A program made the translations under genes and the position numbers. A stretch of 64,000 nt of DNA from Struthio camelus (lineage: Eukaryota > Chordata > Aves > Struthioniformes > Struthionidae), in NCBI RefSeq assembly GCF_040807025.1, contig NC_090952.1, positions 3,550,001-3,614,000 on the forward strand, given 5' to 3'. A model generated the notes under the pieces. It searched no databases. It had not been told where the DNA came from and saw only the letters and a list, made by a program, of their open reading frames with translations. Shown here piece after piece: positions 13,821 to 56,651 of the stretch (position 1 is its first letter; every line of letters begins with the position of its first letter).

Positions 13821-16800
13821 GCTTTAACAGAAGTTGTCAATGAAAATAGAAAAATACATGCTTTTTCAGCCACATTTTTCACCAAGGAAAAGTTCATTCT
13901 CAGCTCTGTTTCATGTCTAAAGCAGAGCGAAGAGAATGGTGACTTGCTGCAAGTCCACAGTAGTTACCATCTCTATTTATAAGAGATGTGCCTAGTCACA
14001 CTGCAGAGGCCTTATGTACTGGGTGACGAATGAACAGAGGACGCAAAGGTGTGACCAGCCCTGCAGAGCTTATTTTCTAGGTATGAGACAAAAGGTAAGA
14101 GATGGATCTAGTTTGAGGCGGAAATGGTGCTCCCGTGCTATCCCCTCTTCTAGCAGCTGGCCTAGGACCACGTGTTTGATATTGAGCCTTTCTCCTCACA
14201 CTTCACGAGGCTAGTAGACTTCATGCTGTACAGCAGTCTGAGTTGCCCTGTCTCTGCTGGATGACTGCCTGCCAGAGCTTGCCAGGGTTTCTGTGTGTGT
14301 CCGCTTGTCTCTTCCACCATCTGTTCAAAGGATCTTCAAGGGGCCTTCAGGGAGCTGCAGGAGGGAGCGCCACCTCCCACATGTCCCTGGCAAATGTTTC
14401 CCTCTTCGGCACCAGTGCCAGGTGCTGGGCTAATGTTCAAGTCCTCTTTGCAAGAGGAGGCTGTGGGGGACAGCACGCCTCTGGTATATTGTCTAGGGGA
14501 AAGGGACTCTTCTGGGGCTTTTTGAGAAGCTATTCTAAAAGAGAGCTGCAGTGATATATAGCCAGAGACTAAGCTCACAGCCACCTCCAGAGATCCACAG
14601 GTATCCCTCAGTGCTGCCAGAAGAGAGATTTTTGTTTGGTCCTAAAATCATAGGCCCTGCTCCTGACTCCCAAATGACTCTCACACATTAGAATGCTGCT
14701 TTTGGATCCTAAAACCTCAAGAAATACTGCTCACTGCAGTGCAGCTTGGGACTTAACGCACTGGGTGAAAAACGTTCAATTTTTTCCAAAATCTGGATAT
14801 GCTAATAGCTGAGGGTTCTCAGGCCATGGAAAGTATTTTGATTATCAATTTTTCCCCCTCACCTGCTGAGTTCAGATCTCTAAGCTTTACTCAAGTGGCA
14901 GATAACGTTACTGTTCCCACTAAAACTAGGAAGGAGGGAGAGCTATGGGATCAGCTGCAAAGTGTTTCATTACAAGGCAAATGGATTTGTCTCTGTAGCA
15001 GTAGAAGGAATTGTTGTAGCTTATTGCTGTAGCTGATACCAATTCCCAAGTAAGCCATGCTAACCAAAGCACATTTTGCTATTGTAACTTCATCTGTGAT
15101 GGTGGTTTCCAACAGTATAAAAACATACTTTAAGAAAACATGTTCCCCAGTAACATTTTGATAAGGAAAATTTCAAAAGTGCTCCATATTGGTTTGTCAC
15201 TCTCTTTCATGGGGAAAATAATGGTAGGCAAACGTTAACATCTGAAAACACCAATGAATCTAGAACTCAGCTCTTTGAGATTTACTGCAGTTAAGGTTCA
15301 CAAAAAGTAGAAGATAAGGCCAAAATGCTTTTAAACATGTTTTGAGCTCTGATGGCCCTTGAAGCCTAAACTCAAATTTTACCAAAGAGCAGAATTTCTA
15401 TTTCTAGTCCTTGTTTCAGTTTCTAGTCCTTGGAACAGTGAGGAGAGCTACTTTCTTCCACAGGAGCCTTGTCATCGGTGCTCTAGAATCAGACACCTTG
15501 CTAATTCTGTCTGGCCCCATGAATCTTGCACTATTTTCTGCCTGGCAGTATAGTTTGAGCAGGTGGACTAGGATGTGGCCCTACTGCAGCCTTGTGAGGC
15601 CTGAGAAGCCATGTCTGCTGTCCCTGATCCTGACCATGAGCTGTTTGAATGTCAAAACATGGACAAATATAGTTACGAGAAAGGTGTGACTGGGCAGAAG
15701 GTGGGAGCAACAGAGGTAGGGTTAGTTTGGAGACATGTGAGCGTTTTTCCTGATACTAGTTTGTTGATATGACTTCTTTTGGTTTGGGTTGGTGAGTCCC
15801 GGGTCTCTCGTTCTTTTTTTCTTCCTCACAGCTACTATCTCTGCATCTCTTGATGTCAGTTTTTCTGCCAAGTATCACTGCCAGCTATTTTTAAAACAAG
15901 AAAATGAGCATTTCATTGCTCATCTAGGAAATACTGAGTTACTGGTATAACCCATGTTGATTTGTCTTTTAATATTCTAGTCACTGAGCAGGCACTAAGC
16001 ACTCATAAAAGTTTTGTACTGCGTCAGCCCAAAGTTTTACCTAGCGCACTATCCTTCAGCAAGAGCTTACAGCAGATGATTAAAAAACGTCTGCAGAAAA
16101 TAGGGTAAGTGAATTGTTCTTTTCTGCTACATCCTCCCAGCTTTTGGTGATATTGTTTAGGCTGTATTTCCTTGATCATCATATAAAAGGTAGAAGTTGC
16201 AGCCACTTGATGGCCTTCATTCATGAAAGAGACTTTTTTCCTGTCTTAACAGGAAAAGAAAGCAGCAAACTGACTCATCTCTCTCTCACATACGGAAAGG
16301 TTCACCCTTCTGTACCTATCACAGAAAATTGGCTGAAAGCTTCATTCTGGAGACTGTTGTTATGGTGCTTGTGAAGAGTGTAAAATCCTGGGTGTGGGGT
16401 AGAAGGACAGCCAAACTCTGAGACAGTCAGACTCTAACCTCCAGCGGTTTCTGCTGGTCATGCAGCAGACAGATCTCAAATGGTCACGCTGTGTGGGCCT
16501 ACCATCCAGTGCTAGAGCGGGCCTGAGCTGCAAAGGCAGGGCTCTTGCTGCTGCCATTGCATGATTCATAGCTGGAAAAAACAGGCTGTTAGAAACATTG
16601 CCAGTCCCCCAAAGCCAAGCCCAGTGAGCACCACCAACATGTTCCAACACCTGTTTGTCAAGCCAGAAATATCAGTGGAATATGACTGTGTTTGCTGCCG
16701 TTCCTCCCAGGATGATGTGAGCAGGGAAGGGGGAAGGAAGGCTGAAGAATCAGCAGTGCCAGAGGAAAAGGCTTGGCCAACATGTCGTTTCTGGCCTGTA

Positions 16801-19401
16801 TATTTATGCATATGCTGAATGCCACTCTCGACAGCTTCCCTTCCTTTTGGGTGTATTTGTGAAGTTAGGGGAATTGTATGAGTAAGAAGCAAAGTTGCTT
16901 TTTAAGCGATAAATGGAGGCACTGTTTCTCCTAGGGCTGGTTCGTCAGGCCTGCGGTACGTGCCAGGCAGAGCCGTGGTGCGTAACTGGGAGCAAGGGTT
17001 CAGTGCTGCACCTTGATGAGCTCCGTCTCTCAGTCTGGATCTTTCTGGGAATCTTTCCTACATGCTCCTAAACCTGTGTTTATTCCTCTGAAAGGTCTAT
17101 GCTAAGGCACAAACTACCTCTAATTTGTGCTGTTATATATAACAGCTCTCCAACTTCTGAATACCTCAACTATAATACAACATTTTAGAGCTATAGCCTA
17201 TACGCAGTTCTGCTGATGGTTTGCCCTAGATCAGGGTCATTTCAAACTCTTGGGACAGTTCTTTTCCGCTGCTCTTCCCTTTCTTGCTTCAGGTTTATTT
17301 TGTCCTGGAATAGGAAATAATTTAATAAGAAGAAGAGGGCCCCAAATGCTTAAGAGCCTGTCTGAACTGCAGTTATTAGTGTGACTGTGGTCTGAATCTG
17401 CAAACGCTGATACTCATGAAGCCACATAGATTCTCTGCGTACAGGTCCAAGATGCTGTGATTTCTTTTTTACCCAAAGTAAAAAAGATCACAGGTCCTTC
17501 AGCTGTGCTTCTACAGGCTGCAGTCATGTCTCCCACTTTCAGAATAAAGGTACGCTGGTATTTAGAGGCTCTTTGCGGAAATCTAGGACAATGCTGCAGT
17601 TCTCATTCCTCTGTAGACAGCATGGTCGATTAAATTGCCTTGGAAAAGGGGGATCTAGGAAGGATAAGGATGGACATGAGCTATCTACTCACACTGAAAG
17701 TTGAATTAAAGTTTGGAAAGTGAGAGGGAGTGTTTGTGAAAGAGAGAGGAAGCTTTGGGGTAATATAAGAAGGCTTGTCCAGTATCTCAGTGAAAACTGG
17801 TTGAGGAGTGGATATGCAGAGAGCAGAGGTGTGTCTTCTGCTGAGACAAGCCAAAGGAGGAGTCCGTGCCAAGAAGCAGTGCTATGAGATCAGTGCTCAG
17901 CATTCCTTATGGGCGTGTGGCTTCTCAGCAATATTGCAGAAACTAGCCCACCAGCAGATAACAACAACCTAATTTTAGATTCACAGACTGCCAAATAGGG
18001 CTGGGCATTTTTCTTAATGAATAGCATAGTCAGTTAAGAATCTAGGTTCAGCAGATAGTTTTGGCAAAGAAAGAATGGAGAAAAGGGTTGTAAAAGTGAA
18101 ATTCCTCTTGACTTTCTCTTCTGAAACAAGGGCTTATCTCACAATTTATCTGAGAAATTTCAAAAGGTAGGAAAAAAAACCATTTCAGATAAAAATGTAA
18201 TCAAGTGCTGAGTTAACCTGTGCTCTGCTAGACCCCAAACCAATGGATTCACTTTGAGTTTTTTTGCTTTTGTTTTGTTTGTTTACATACGTAAAAATAT
18301 TGTTTTGGCAATATCTGAAGCAACCAATTCTTCCTGCTTTTTACTTTGTGGTTGTTTTTCATTCAACTACTGCGCTTAAATGATCAGTGCTCTGCAGATT
18401 CCTAATCTCAAAGCATCTCCTAGGTTGTACATCCAAGAGTTTCTCCTTGCTGCTTAACTGGTCGCTTCAAGGAGGGACTTAGATGCCCTCAAGAGCAACC
18501 TCTAACTCCCCCCTCTTAGATAAGCAGTAAGATGTCCCTCTGCTGTATTTTGAGGGGAATAACAGGGCACCTCTGCCAACTGAAACTTGTAAGAACCCGT
18601 GGTATACTCCTGCTTGATGATAATACCAAGGTTCACTCAAGCAGCCTCAGCTACTTTGAAAAAAGCGACCTTTGACAACAAAATGTTTTGTAGTATCTAT
18701 GTCAATTTGTGTGGCTCTGAGAATTTTGATGTGGGAGATGATGATCTGAAAAGAAAAGGTGGTGGCTGCTGACTGGAAGAGGCTCTACAACTGCTAGTCA
18801 CTGGGTGCTGCCTATTAGGGGGACACACTGCACTGTCATGTTAAATTGTGAGATGGGAGCTGGGCAGGTAGCAGGGAAAAGCACCTTTGTCTTATTCTAT
18901 TCCTCTCCAGGGCTCCAAGGTAGGAATGAGGCTTGATGCAAAAGCTAGGGGCTGTGTGAGTTGCGAACACCTTCTTAGAGACAAGCAGAGGATGAAAGAT
19001 AGTGCGGGGGCCAACACCAGTACAGCCTCAGCTGTTTTATGGACTACAAAAGGCATCCTGGTCTGTCCTGTGGTTCTAAGCACCTTTGCTAAGGTGCACT
19101 CCCTCACTGTCCTCCCAGACCTGGAAGGACACATCTGTCATGACCTGTCTGTGGATTTACAGATGAGGAGAACATGTTCCTGTGATTTCACTTGTCCCAG
19201 GGCACTGAACAGCCCCAGAAAGCACATGCCAGGGGGAGAAATGACAGCTCCCTCATGTCCGTGCCACAGTCTCCCCTTCCTTCAGGTTCTGTGGCTGTGA
19301 CGTTGTCATGCTCCCCCCTCACATGGCCTCAAAGATGTTTCTATCAGAACTACTGATCTGTTTTTTCCCATTTCTTCCAAGGGCCTGTTGTCTTCCAACA
19401 G

Positions 19402-50682
<31,281 letters not shown>

Positions 50683-51520
50683 GTGAGTGCCCCTTTACAG
50701 CATCGGCATAAATGGCTGGATAAGAGCTCATGAAGAGCTTACTGAGTGACGAGCATTCAACCCTGATACTCACCAGGTGACCTGTGCAGGGATTTTCCTG
50801 TGGGTTTTTAGTGGGAAACAATGAGCCTCGTCACAGAGATAGTTAGAAACACGCTACAGCTGGCCCCAGGGGTTTCCATTAAAGAGAAAGAATCTCTGGT
50901 CATAATACGATAAGGAAGCTGTGTTAGCTTCACTCTGGGGAGACGAGCAGAAAAGTATCCCTTAGAGGCTGAGAGTCCTCTTTGAGTCCTCCCAGGAATC
51001 GAGTTCCCTCTCGCTTCCTGGGCAAACCTGCTGCAATGTGGCTGGGTGCTGTTGGCAGCCATAACTTTCCTCTAGTGAGGAGGGAGCACGTCAGTGGCAG
51101 GTGAAGTTACTGCTTTATGTAAAAATCCTTTGAGGTGAAGACCACTGAGAAAACTGAAGAGTTGTACACGCTGTTGACAGATCAACAAGGAAGTCGATTG
51201 GAATGGATTTTGTTTAGTTTGATAATCTGGGGGGAATAGGTGTCACCACAGCAGCAATCAGAAACCCTGCCGTTGCAATGAGATTGTAAAAAAAAAGTGC
51301 CTGCTTTCCTCTCTCTGCCTCATGATAGAACAGAGAAAGAGAAGGAAAGGGGCACCTGCCCCATTCCGTACAAGGCTGCTGTGTTTGTCACGTAATGCAA
51401 TGTGACTAGCTAGCCTTTTTCATCCCGTTCCTGCATGGTCATTTGCTTCACTGACCTCTGTAATGCAGAGTTTTGTGTGGTACCCAGATCCTGTGTTCAC
51501 CTTCTCTTATTTGCTTGCAG
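50683..51520 (+). other. ZNF185: Probable intron within the ZNF185 3' UTR
   Basis: TAG|GTGAGT directly after the stop codon is a strong donor. TTATTTGCTTGCAG at 51507-51520 is a strong acceptor. If used, the stop lies at the exon end, too close to the junction to trigger nonsense-mediated decay. If not used, the 3' UTR simply continues. Confidence 0.5.
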
Positions 51521-53535
51521 GGTTTTGCAGAGCTGGAGGAGGCAGCCAGTGGAAAGTCCTCAGCAGCACATATCAGAATGTATCTAGCTGTTTCTCACTG
51601 GCTGAGATAGCACCATTTCTGCTCCCCCTTTCCTCAAGTTAATTTTCCCTTTCACTGCCTCATCACAGTGAATGAGTTTAACATCCACTAGTTGATGCTG
51701 TCAGCTGCATACAAGACAAGTGTCAATGTTAACAAGATAAGGCCGTGTTGTCTACAAAAGATAAGTGGGCTGATTTTCCAGAGGTGCTGAGCTCCTCCAC
51801 CTGTCTTTAACTTCATTAAGATTTCCTTGTGCTCCTTGTGTTGGAATCAGGTAGAAGCTCCTTAGGTTTATCTAAGCTAATTGTGAGAAATCTTTCTTGA
51901 TTTTTTTCTTTCAATTTTGCAATCAGGCTGCAGCTTAGTGCCTGTCAGCTAGCACAAAGCAGGCAGCTATGAGAAGTGTTAAACACTAAATTTGGATTCT
52001 TGGGAGGGTTTGAATTTAGCTCTTAGCAAAAGCCTATATCTGTTTTTTCCACCCCCAAATCCTGCCTAGAAATAGCTTCTGCCTGATTTCCACTTGCTTT
52101 CCATGGCCTTTCAGGAGCACTTGCAGACTCACTTTACTCTAATTGTGTGTCAGCTTTAATTTCCCTCTTCTGCCTACTCCCTAGTGGGTTCCTTCAGCAG
52201 CATGCTTGTCTGCTGCCTGTTTGGGAAGATAACACTCTCTTTCACCTGGTAGTCTAACTTGACTTCTGATGCTAAGTGTCCAATGGCCAAATAAAATGTG
52301 CCAGAGAATACATATGTCAATTGGCTCACCTGCTCAGCTGAATCTGAATTTTCCCCCACCTTGCCAAGGCTTGCTGTAATGCCTCTTTTATTGCTTTTCT
52401 TTACATCACAAATGCTAACTCACAAAATTGAATTTCTATCAAGTGCTCTACATACTAGAAGTCAGCATCTCGTAATTTTAACCCTTAATTAAGCCACTTA
52501 ATGCTGTGCCACTGAGGAAATTGAATACCGAAACCTAGGAAGCCAGTTTCTCTGCCTTAAAAATACAGCTCTGAATGCATCCAAAAAGTTATTGTTTTCT
52601 CTCTGAAAGCATTAGACGTATCTGCAGAGCACCTAAGTCAGTTCTGTAATAGCTCTTCCTCGGAAATAGGTGATGGCAAAAGCTCTAATGCAGACTATTG
52701 TTAGCCAGAGAATTCTTTATGCTCTTAGTGATGGAAGCCGGCATGCATGCGAAAGCTTAGCAAGTTAGTGTTTTTACAGCACAGTGCTGCTTAGCTTTTT
52801 GTAGGCCACTGTACCAGTTATTTAACCAAGCTATAGGCATGACCTTAGAAGCACTCCATGAGGGGAACTGCATTTGAAATCAGTAGCAGCTTTACTGCTG
52901 GGCAGCTTTCAGATTGAGACCTTAAAGCCATGTCTGTGACAGGGTGTTGGGCAGCTCCATTTTGAGCATGCTTAGTATAGCCGGGGGACCAACAGCAGCC
53001 TTGAAGCCCACGCCTAGAAGCGTGGGGGAGAAGCCCATAGCAGTAATCACGAAGCCATGATTTGAAAAATGCTGCTGCTTTTGGCTGCCTGCGTTTCTAA
53101 GTTATCAAGTTGAGATGCTGAAGGGAGATCCACTTTTTGAACAGAAGAGGCTCACAGGCATCTCATGTTGAACCTCCCCAAATTGCTGCTCATTTCTGAA
53201 AACCTTGGTCTGCAGTTCCTTACTGGTACTTACACCTGTGGCTGGGAATGAAGGGTATAGAAGCTGTTCCAAGCCTTATTATACCATGGTCGAAAGAGGA
53301 TTGTTTAAAATGCCGAAACAGATGGGCATATAACTACAGAGGCACTCTGAGAAGATGATCTACAGAAATAACATATTTATTGATTCCAGAGTTCCTGCTG
53401 GGTGCGTGGCCTTAAGGGGAAAGGGTTTGTTTGGTCCATCATACATTTTGCACCATCTCTCTTCAGCGCTGTATTTTCCTGCAGCAGTTGTTTAACCTGA
53501 AGTGTACAGCTCTAATAAACGTTCATAGCTCAACG
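51521..53535 (+). other. ZNF185: Probable ZNF185 3' UTR
   Basis: About 2 kb without coding potential. It ends near an AATAAA (53514-53519) in the context GCTCTAATAAACG, followed by a T/G-rich stretch near 53555-53625. The extent is inferred only from these signals. Confidence 0.5.
53514..53519 (+). terminator. Candidate polyadenylation signal AATAAA for ZNF185
   Basis: Canonical AATAAA about 2.8 kb after the stop codon, with T-rich sequence downstream. A second AATAAA occurs at 54374-54379 and could mark a longer 3' end. Confidence 0.5.
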
Positions 53536-54577
53536 TGCAACCTACTTACCTGTGTCACCGTTTAACATATTCCTGTTATAGACCCCCTGTGATCTGATGG
53601 TCTGTGTCATTTTTTTCTGCTCAGTGGCCTAAGGGCATGACTGTCAGTAAAGTCACTGGTTGCTTTGTGGAGGATCAGGCAATGAGAAAGAGGAGGAAAG
53701 GTACCAACGAGAGAGGGCATCCTCAGCGGAGGTGGTGGGTTGGAACCGGCTGAGCAAATGTGTGATCTGGTATTCTTCGTACAGTTTAAGTCTGCTTGCT
53801 TTAAAAACCTGCCAACTACCTGGGAACAACAGGGAGCCTTGATACATGCTGCTGTCATCCTAAGAGTGCAAGCTGGCCTCCATTTAAAAGAACAAGCCAC
53901 TGTGTCGAGACAGAGGTGTATTGGCTTCTTCTGTCTCATGGGCTGCTCTCAGAGGTGCTGCCTGTCTCTTCTTCATACATTTCCTAGGATTAGGCTGCTG
54001 CACATTGCCGTCCTGTGTAGCACTGCCACAAAAGTCAAGGTTCAGTGGCACTTTCTCCACCAAAAAACACGTGCCACCCCAAAGGAGCCAGCAGCTATTT
54101 TAAAAATAATAATATGCTTTTAGCTTGTTTTTGTCTATCTCTGAAGTTTCAAGAATTGCCAACCTACCCTTCCCCGCTCCACCTCCCTAAACAAAAAAGA
54201 AATGAAACAGTCATTTAAAGATGCAAGTCTTCCTGCTTCCTGGTATCTCCACATATTTGTGGAGAATGGGTCATCTGCATGCAGATTTCTTCTGTGCGAT
54301 GGATGAGGTAATGTGTTTTCCACAGACATGCATTGAAGAGATCTTATTTCACAAGGGATAGACGCAGCCTTGAAATAAAGAATGATACACGTTTTCTTGC
54401 CTCTCTGAAGCTTATTTAGAAGAGCCAGCTCAAGTTGTGCTGTTACGGGCCTACCTGTCTCCTGACAGCATGGCCTGAACGGGACCCGGCTGCGGAGGCA
54501 GAGGAAGGAGGGTTTCCAGGATGGAGCTGCCGTGCCTCGTGGAGCCCTGAGGGTTTGGGGGTGGATCCTGCTGCTTC
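53536..54577. other. Intergenic stretch between ZNF185 and the provirus
   Basis: No gene recognised. It contains an AATAAA at 54374-54379 and becomes GC-rich near 54480-54570, possibly the outer edge of the CpG-rich region now interrupted by the provirus. Confidence 0.55.
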
Positions 54578-54583
54578 TTCAGG
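54578..54583. repeat. Target-site duplication, left copy (TTCAGG)
   Basis: TTCAGG sits directly outside the left LTR and is repeated exactly at 59556-59561 outside the right LTR. Six base pairs is the duplication length of alpharetroviruses and many class II elements. Confidence 0.92.
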
Positions 54584-54634
54584 TGTCGGAAGCAACGGGA
54601 GACATGCTCATCCGATGATGATCACAAGCCTCAG

Positions 54635-54640
54635 TTTATT
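54635..54640 (-). terminator. LTR polyadenylation signal AATAAA (3' LTR)
   Basis: Minus-strand AATAAA downstream of the LTR TATA box, expected to end proviral transcripts. Confidence 0.7.
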
Positions 54641-54656
54641 TGCACCTTTTCATGAC

Positions 54657-54663
54657 TTATATA
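54657..54663 (-). promoter_or_regulatory. LTR TATA box (3' LTR)
   Basis: Minus strand reads TATATAA in ATTATATAAG, a plausible core promoter. From this LTR, transcription would run toward the ZNF185 3' end in antisense. Confidence 0.65.
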
Positions 54664-54880
54664 ATAGAGTTAATTAGCTCATACATATTGCAACAGCCAA
54701 GCTCCTTATAGGTTGCTAACATTAGTTACTTATCATGCCCGACAGCCAGATGCGGTCAGCCTGTTTGTACCGGCATTTTTGCTGATACAAAACCTAGCCT
54801 CAACCCCACATCCGCTCAACCAGACACTTCCCCAAATCCACGCGACCCAGGCGCGTTTCACATTGCCTCCTGATACACAG

Positions 54881-55140
54881 TTACATCCAAGCAGTTCTTG
54901 CAGCCGTGTCTTCATGTCTCTCGTCACGTAGCCGACTTCCCAAAATACCTTCCACACGTCCCCCGCTTTCTTGTAGTAGGGCATAGTTAATCTGTACTTT
55001 AGCAAGTAAGCGCAAAAACAGCTTGCGAAGGTAGGAAACTAAGCAAGGTAATATCAGCAAAAGCAGCAGCAGCATAAGTCCTACATTTATGCCGTACATG
55101 AGCAAGGTTTTGAGCCAGGGCATCCTCGATGCGCTCAACC
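54881..55140 (-). pseudogene. env transmembrane-subunit remnant
   Basis: One minus frame shows a single hydrophobic helix (GLMLLLLLLILPCLVSYL, coded at about 55030-55085) preceded by WLKTLLMYG and followed by a basic tail, the layout of a retroviral TM anchor and cytoplasmic end. The frame continues into the LTR and stops at 54881. There is no surface subunit, fusion peptide or signal peptide, because a large deletion removed them. It is only a fossil end of env. Confidence 0.7.
54957..54972 (-). other. Polypurine tract next to the 3' LTR
   Basis: The minus strand reads AAGAAAGCGGGGGACG immediately before the LTR. This is the position of the plus-strand primer used in reverse transcription. 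It is interrupted by pyrimidines and so is imperfect. Confidence 0.65.
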
Positions 55141-55202
55141 ACACCAGCCGCATAGAGTGAGTCAGTGACAATGTTAAGGGGCGCTAGCAAGTGTAGCAGT
55201 GC
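55118..55202 (-). pseudogene. RNase H remnant after the pol stop
   Basis: In the pol frame, just past the TAG at 55203-55205, the sequence reads APLNIVTDSLYAAGVVERIE, a typical RNase H active-site strand with TDS. The match to RNase H then ends and env TM sequence begins in another frame, marking a deletion junction near 55105-55140. Confidence 0.75.
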
Positions 55203-56651
55203 CTAAACCACAGCAGACAACTCCATGGTTTGGAGCGTATCTGCTGGTGTAGTATTGAGCAATGTCTGTTGCCAAACACTATTGTCCTGCCAGGTGACGG
55301 CGGCCCGACGCGATTTTTGCCCTGCGTCAGTATATACTGTTATAGCGTCCTTTATAGGGTTCTTCTCTCTCTTGGGGCATGTCATCCAGTTCCATTGTCC
55401 GATCCATCGTAATAATGGAGATTTAAAGTTATTAGTTTTAATCACGGAACCGGCACCAAGCAGTGCTTCTTGTAAATGTTCACTATTCTGCAAATACCAT
55501 CGTAAGGAGTCTTTCGTTCGCATGGGTAGATATATCGTAGAAGGCTCACAACCTTGAACTTGTAAGATTCTTTCCCTTCCTCGTTTTATCAAATCTGCCA
55601 AAACCTCTACTTGTTGTACTAAGGTTTTAATCTGCTGTAAAGCAGGGGACACCCACTCGAGGATACCCAACTCCCCGGTGCCCCTTAGTTGCACTAGAGC
55701 CCCGATTAGGTATCGGTGCCCCAGCCATACAGCAAGATCAACCGGGACGGTAGCATTAAGGCGGTGTACATGTCCCACAAGCGCACGGTCTACAATCTGT
55801 TGTATAAGGTTTCTTTGATGCGGAGTGATGTTGAGTTTTGTCGTAGGGTCCGTGCCCCTCAGAAGCGGGCGGAGTCCCTCCAGCAATTCATTTGGGATGC
55901 CCACTATGGGCCGCAGCCACTGCAGGTCTCCCAAAAATTTCTGCGCATCATTAAGGGTCCGCAGCCGTGATTGTAATTGCAGCTTCTGAGGGGAAACAGT
56001 TTTATCAGTAAGTACCCAACCTAGGTACTTCCATGGTGATACTTGTTGAACCTTGTCTGGAGAGATCACCAGATTAGAGCATTGCAACACCTGCTGAACA
56101 TGCTCAATTTGGCTGTCAGAAAAAGGAGTAGCTTGGGCAAATAATATATCATCCATATAATGATATATTACGACATGTTTCCATTGCTCACGTAGAGGCT
56201 GCAACACTGTCCATTCAAACCGTTGATCTGGACCCTCTCTGTTGAGGGAGGGCAAAGTGAACGCAAATCGCTTCCGATCCTGAGGGTGCAGGTCGATGGT
56301 AAAGAAGTAGTCCTTCAAATCGATGATCAGCAGGGACCACTGTTCAGGAATCATGGCTGGGTTAGGCAACCCTGGTTGTAAGGCATCCATGGGCTCCATT
56401 TGCTTGTTGATTTCCCTCAAATCATGTAGCAGTCGATATTTGCCCGATTTCTTCTTTATGACAAATATTGGGGAGTTCCATGGACTAGTGGAGAGACGTA
56501 AATGGCCTTGTTGGAATTGCTCGTTTACTAATTGATGAGCATGAAACAGACTTTCCCGTTTTAGTGGCCATTGCTTAACCCATACCGGTGTGTTGGTAGT
56601 CCAGGTAATGGGAATTGGGAAAGTCCAAGCAATGGCTAAAAGGCTAAAGGG
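55203..56651 (-). pseudogene. pol: pol: reverse transcriptase and start of RNase H, broken
   Basis: The frame opens at the CCCTTTA slippage site overlapping the protease end. It shows the RT thumb-fingers order: WNSPIFVIKKKSGKYR, a LHDLREIN motif, the LLIIDLKDYFFTIDL catalytic block, FEWTVL, then YMDD. RNase H begins near ITVYTDAG. The conserved segment with the LPQG signature, which normally follows the FEWTVL strand, is missing at about 56200-56206; the frame is kept but RT should be inactive. The frame ends at an in-frame TAG (55203-55205) inside RNase H. No integrase is present. Polymerase activity is not expected. Confidence 0.9.

Larger units (their letters stand above)
2704..19401 (+). 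other. Long non-coding stretch, probable first intron or upstream DNA of ZNF185
   Basis: About 16.7 kb without a convincing exon. It contains homopolymer tracts (A17 near 9370, A25 at 13796-13820, G-rich near 3161), a short perfect hairpin at 8612-8632 and the LIM-like frame at 5804-5887. I saw no LINE, SINE or DNA transposon that I could name. If the 2513 exon is real, this is the first intron; otherwise it is upstream DNA, possibly holding an unrecognised non-coding first exon. Confidence 0.5.
54584..54956 (-). repeat. 3' LTR of the provirus (373 bp)
   Basis: On the plus strand it begins TGTCGG and ends TTCCACA. By eye it matches the other LTR at every position and in length. The minus strand carries a TATA-like box and, about 17 bases downstream, an AATAAA. 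Confidence 0.95.

Noticed and set aside
18887-19300. 137-codon plus-strand frame upstream of ZNF185 exon 1
   Set aside because: No similarity, no splice joining it in phase to 19402, and ordinary intron-like composition.
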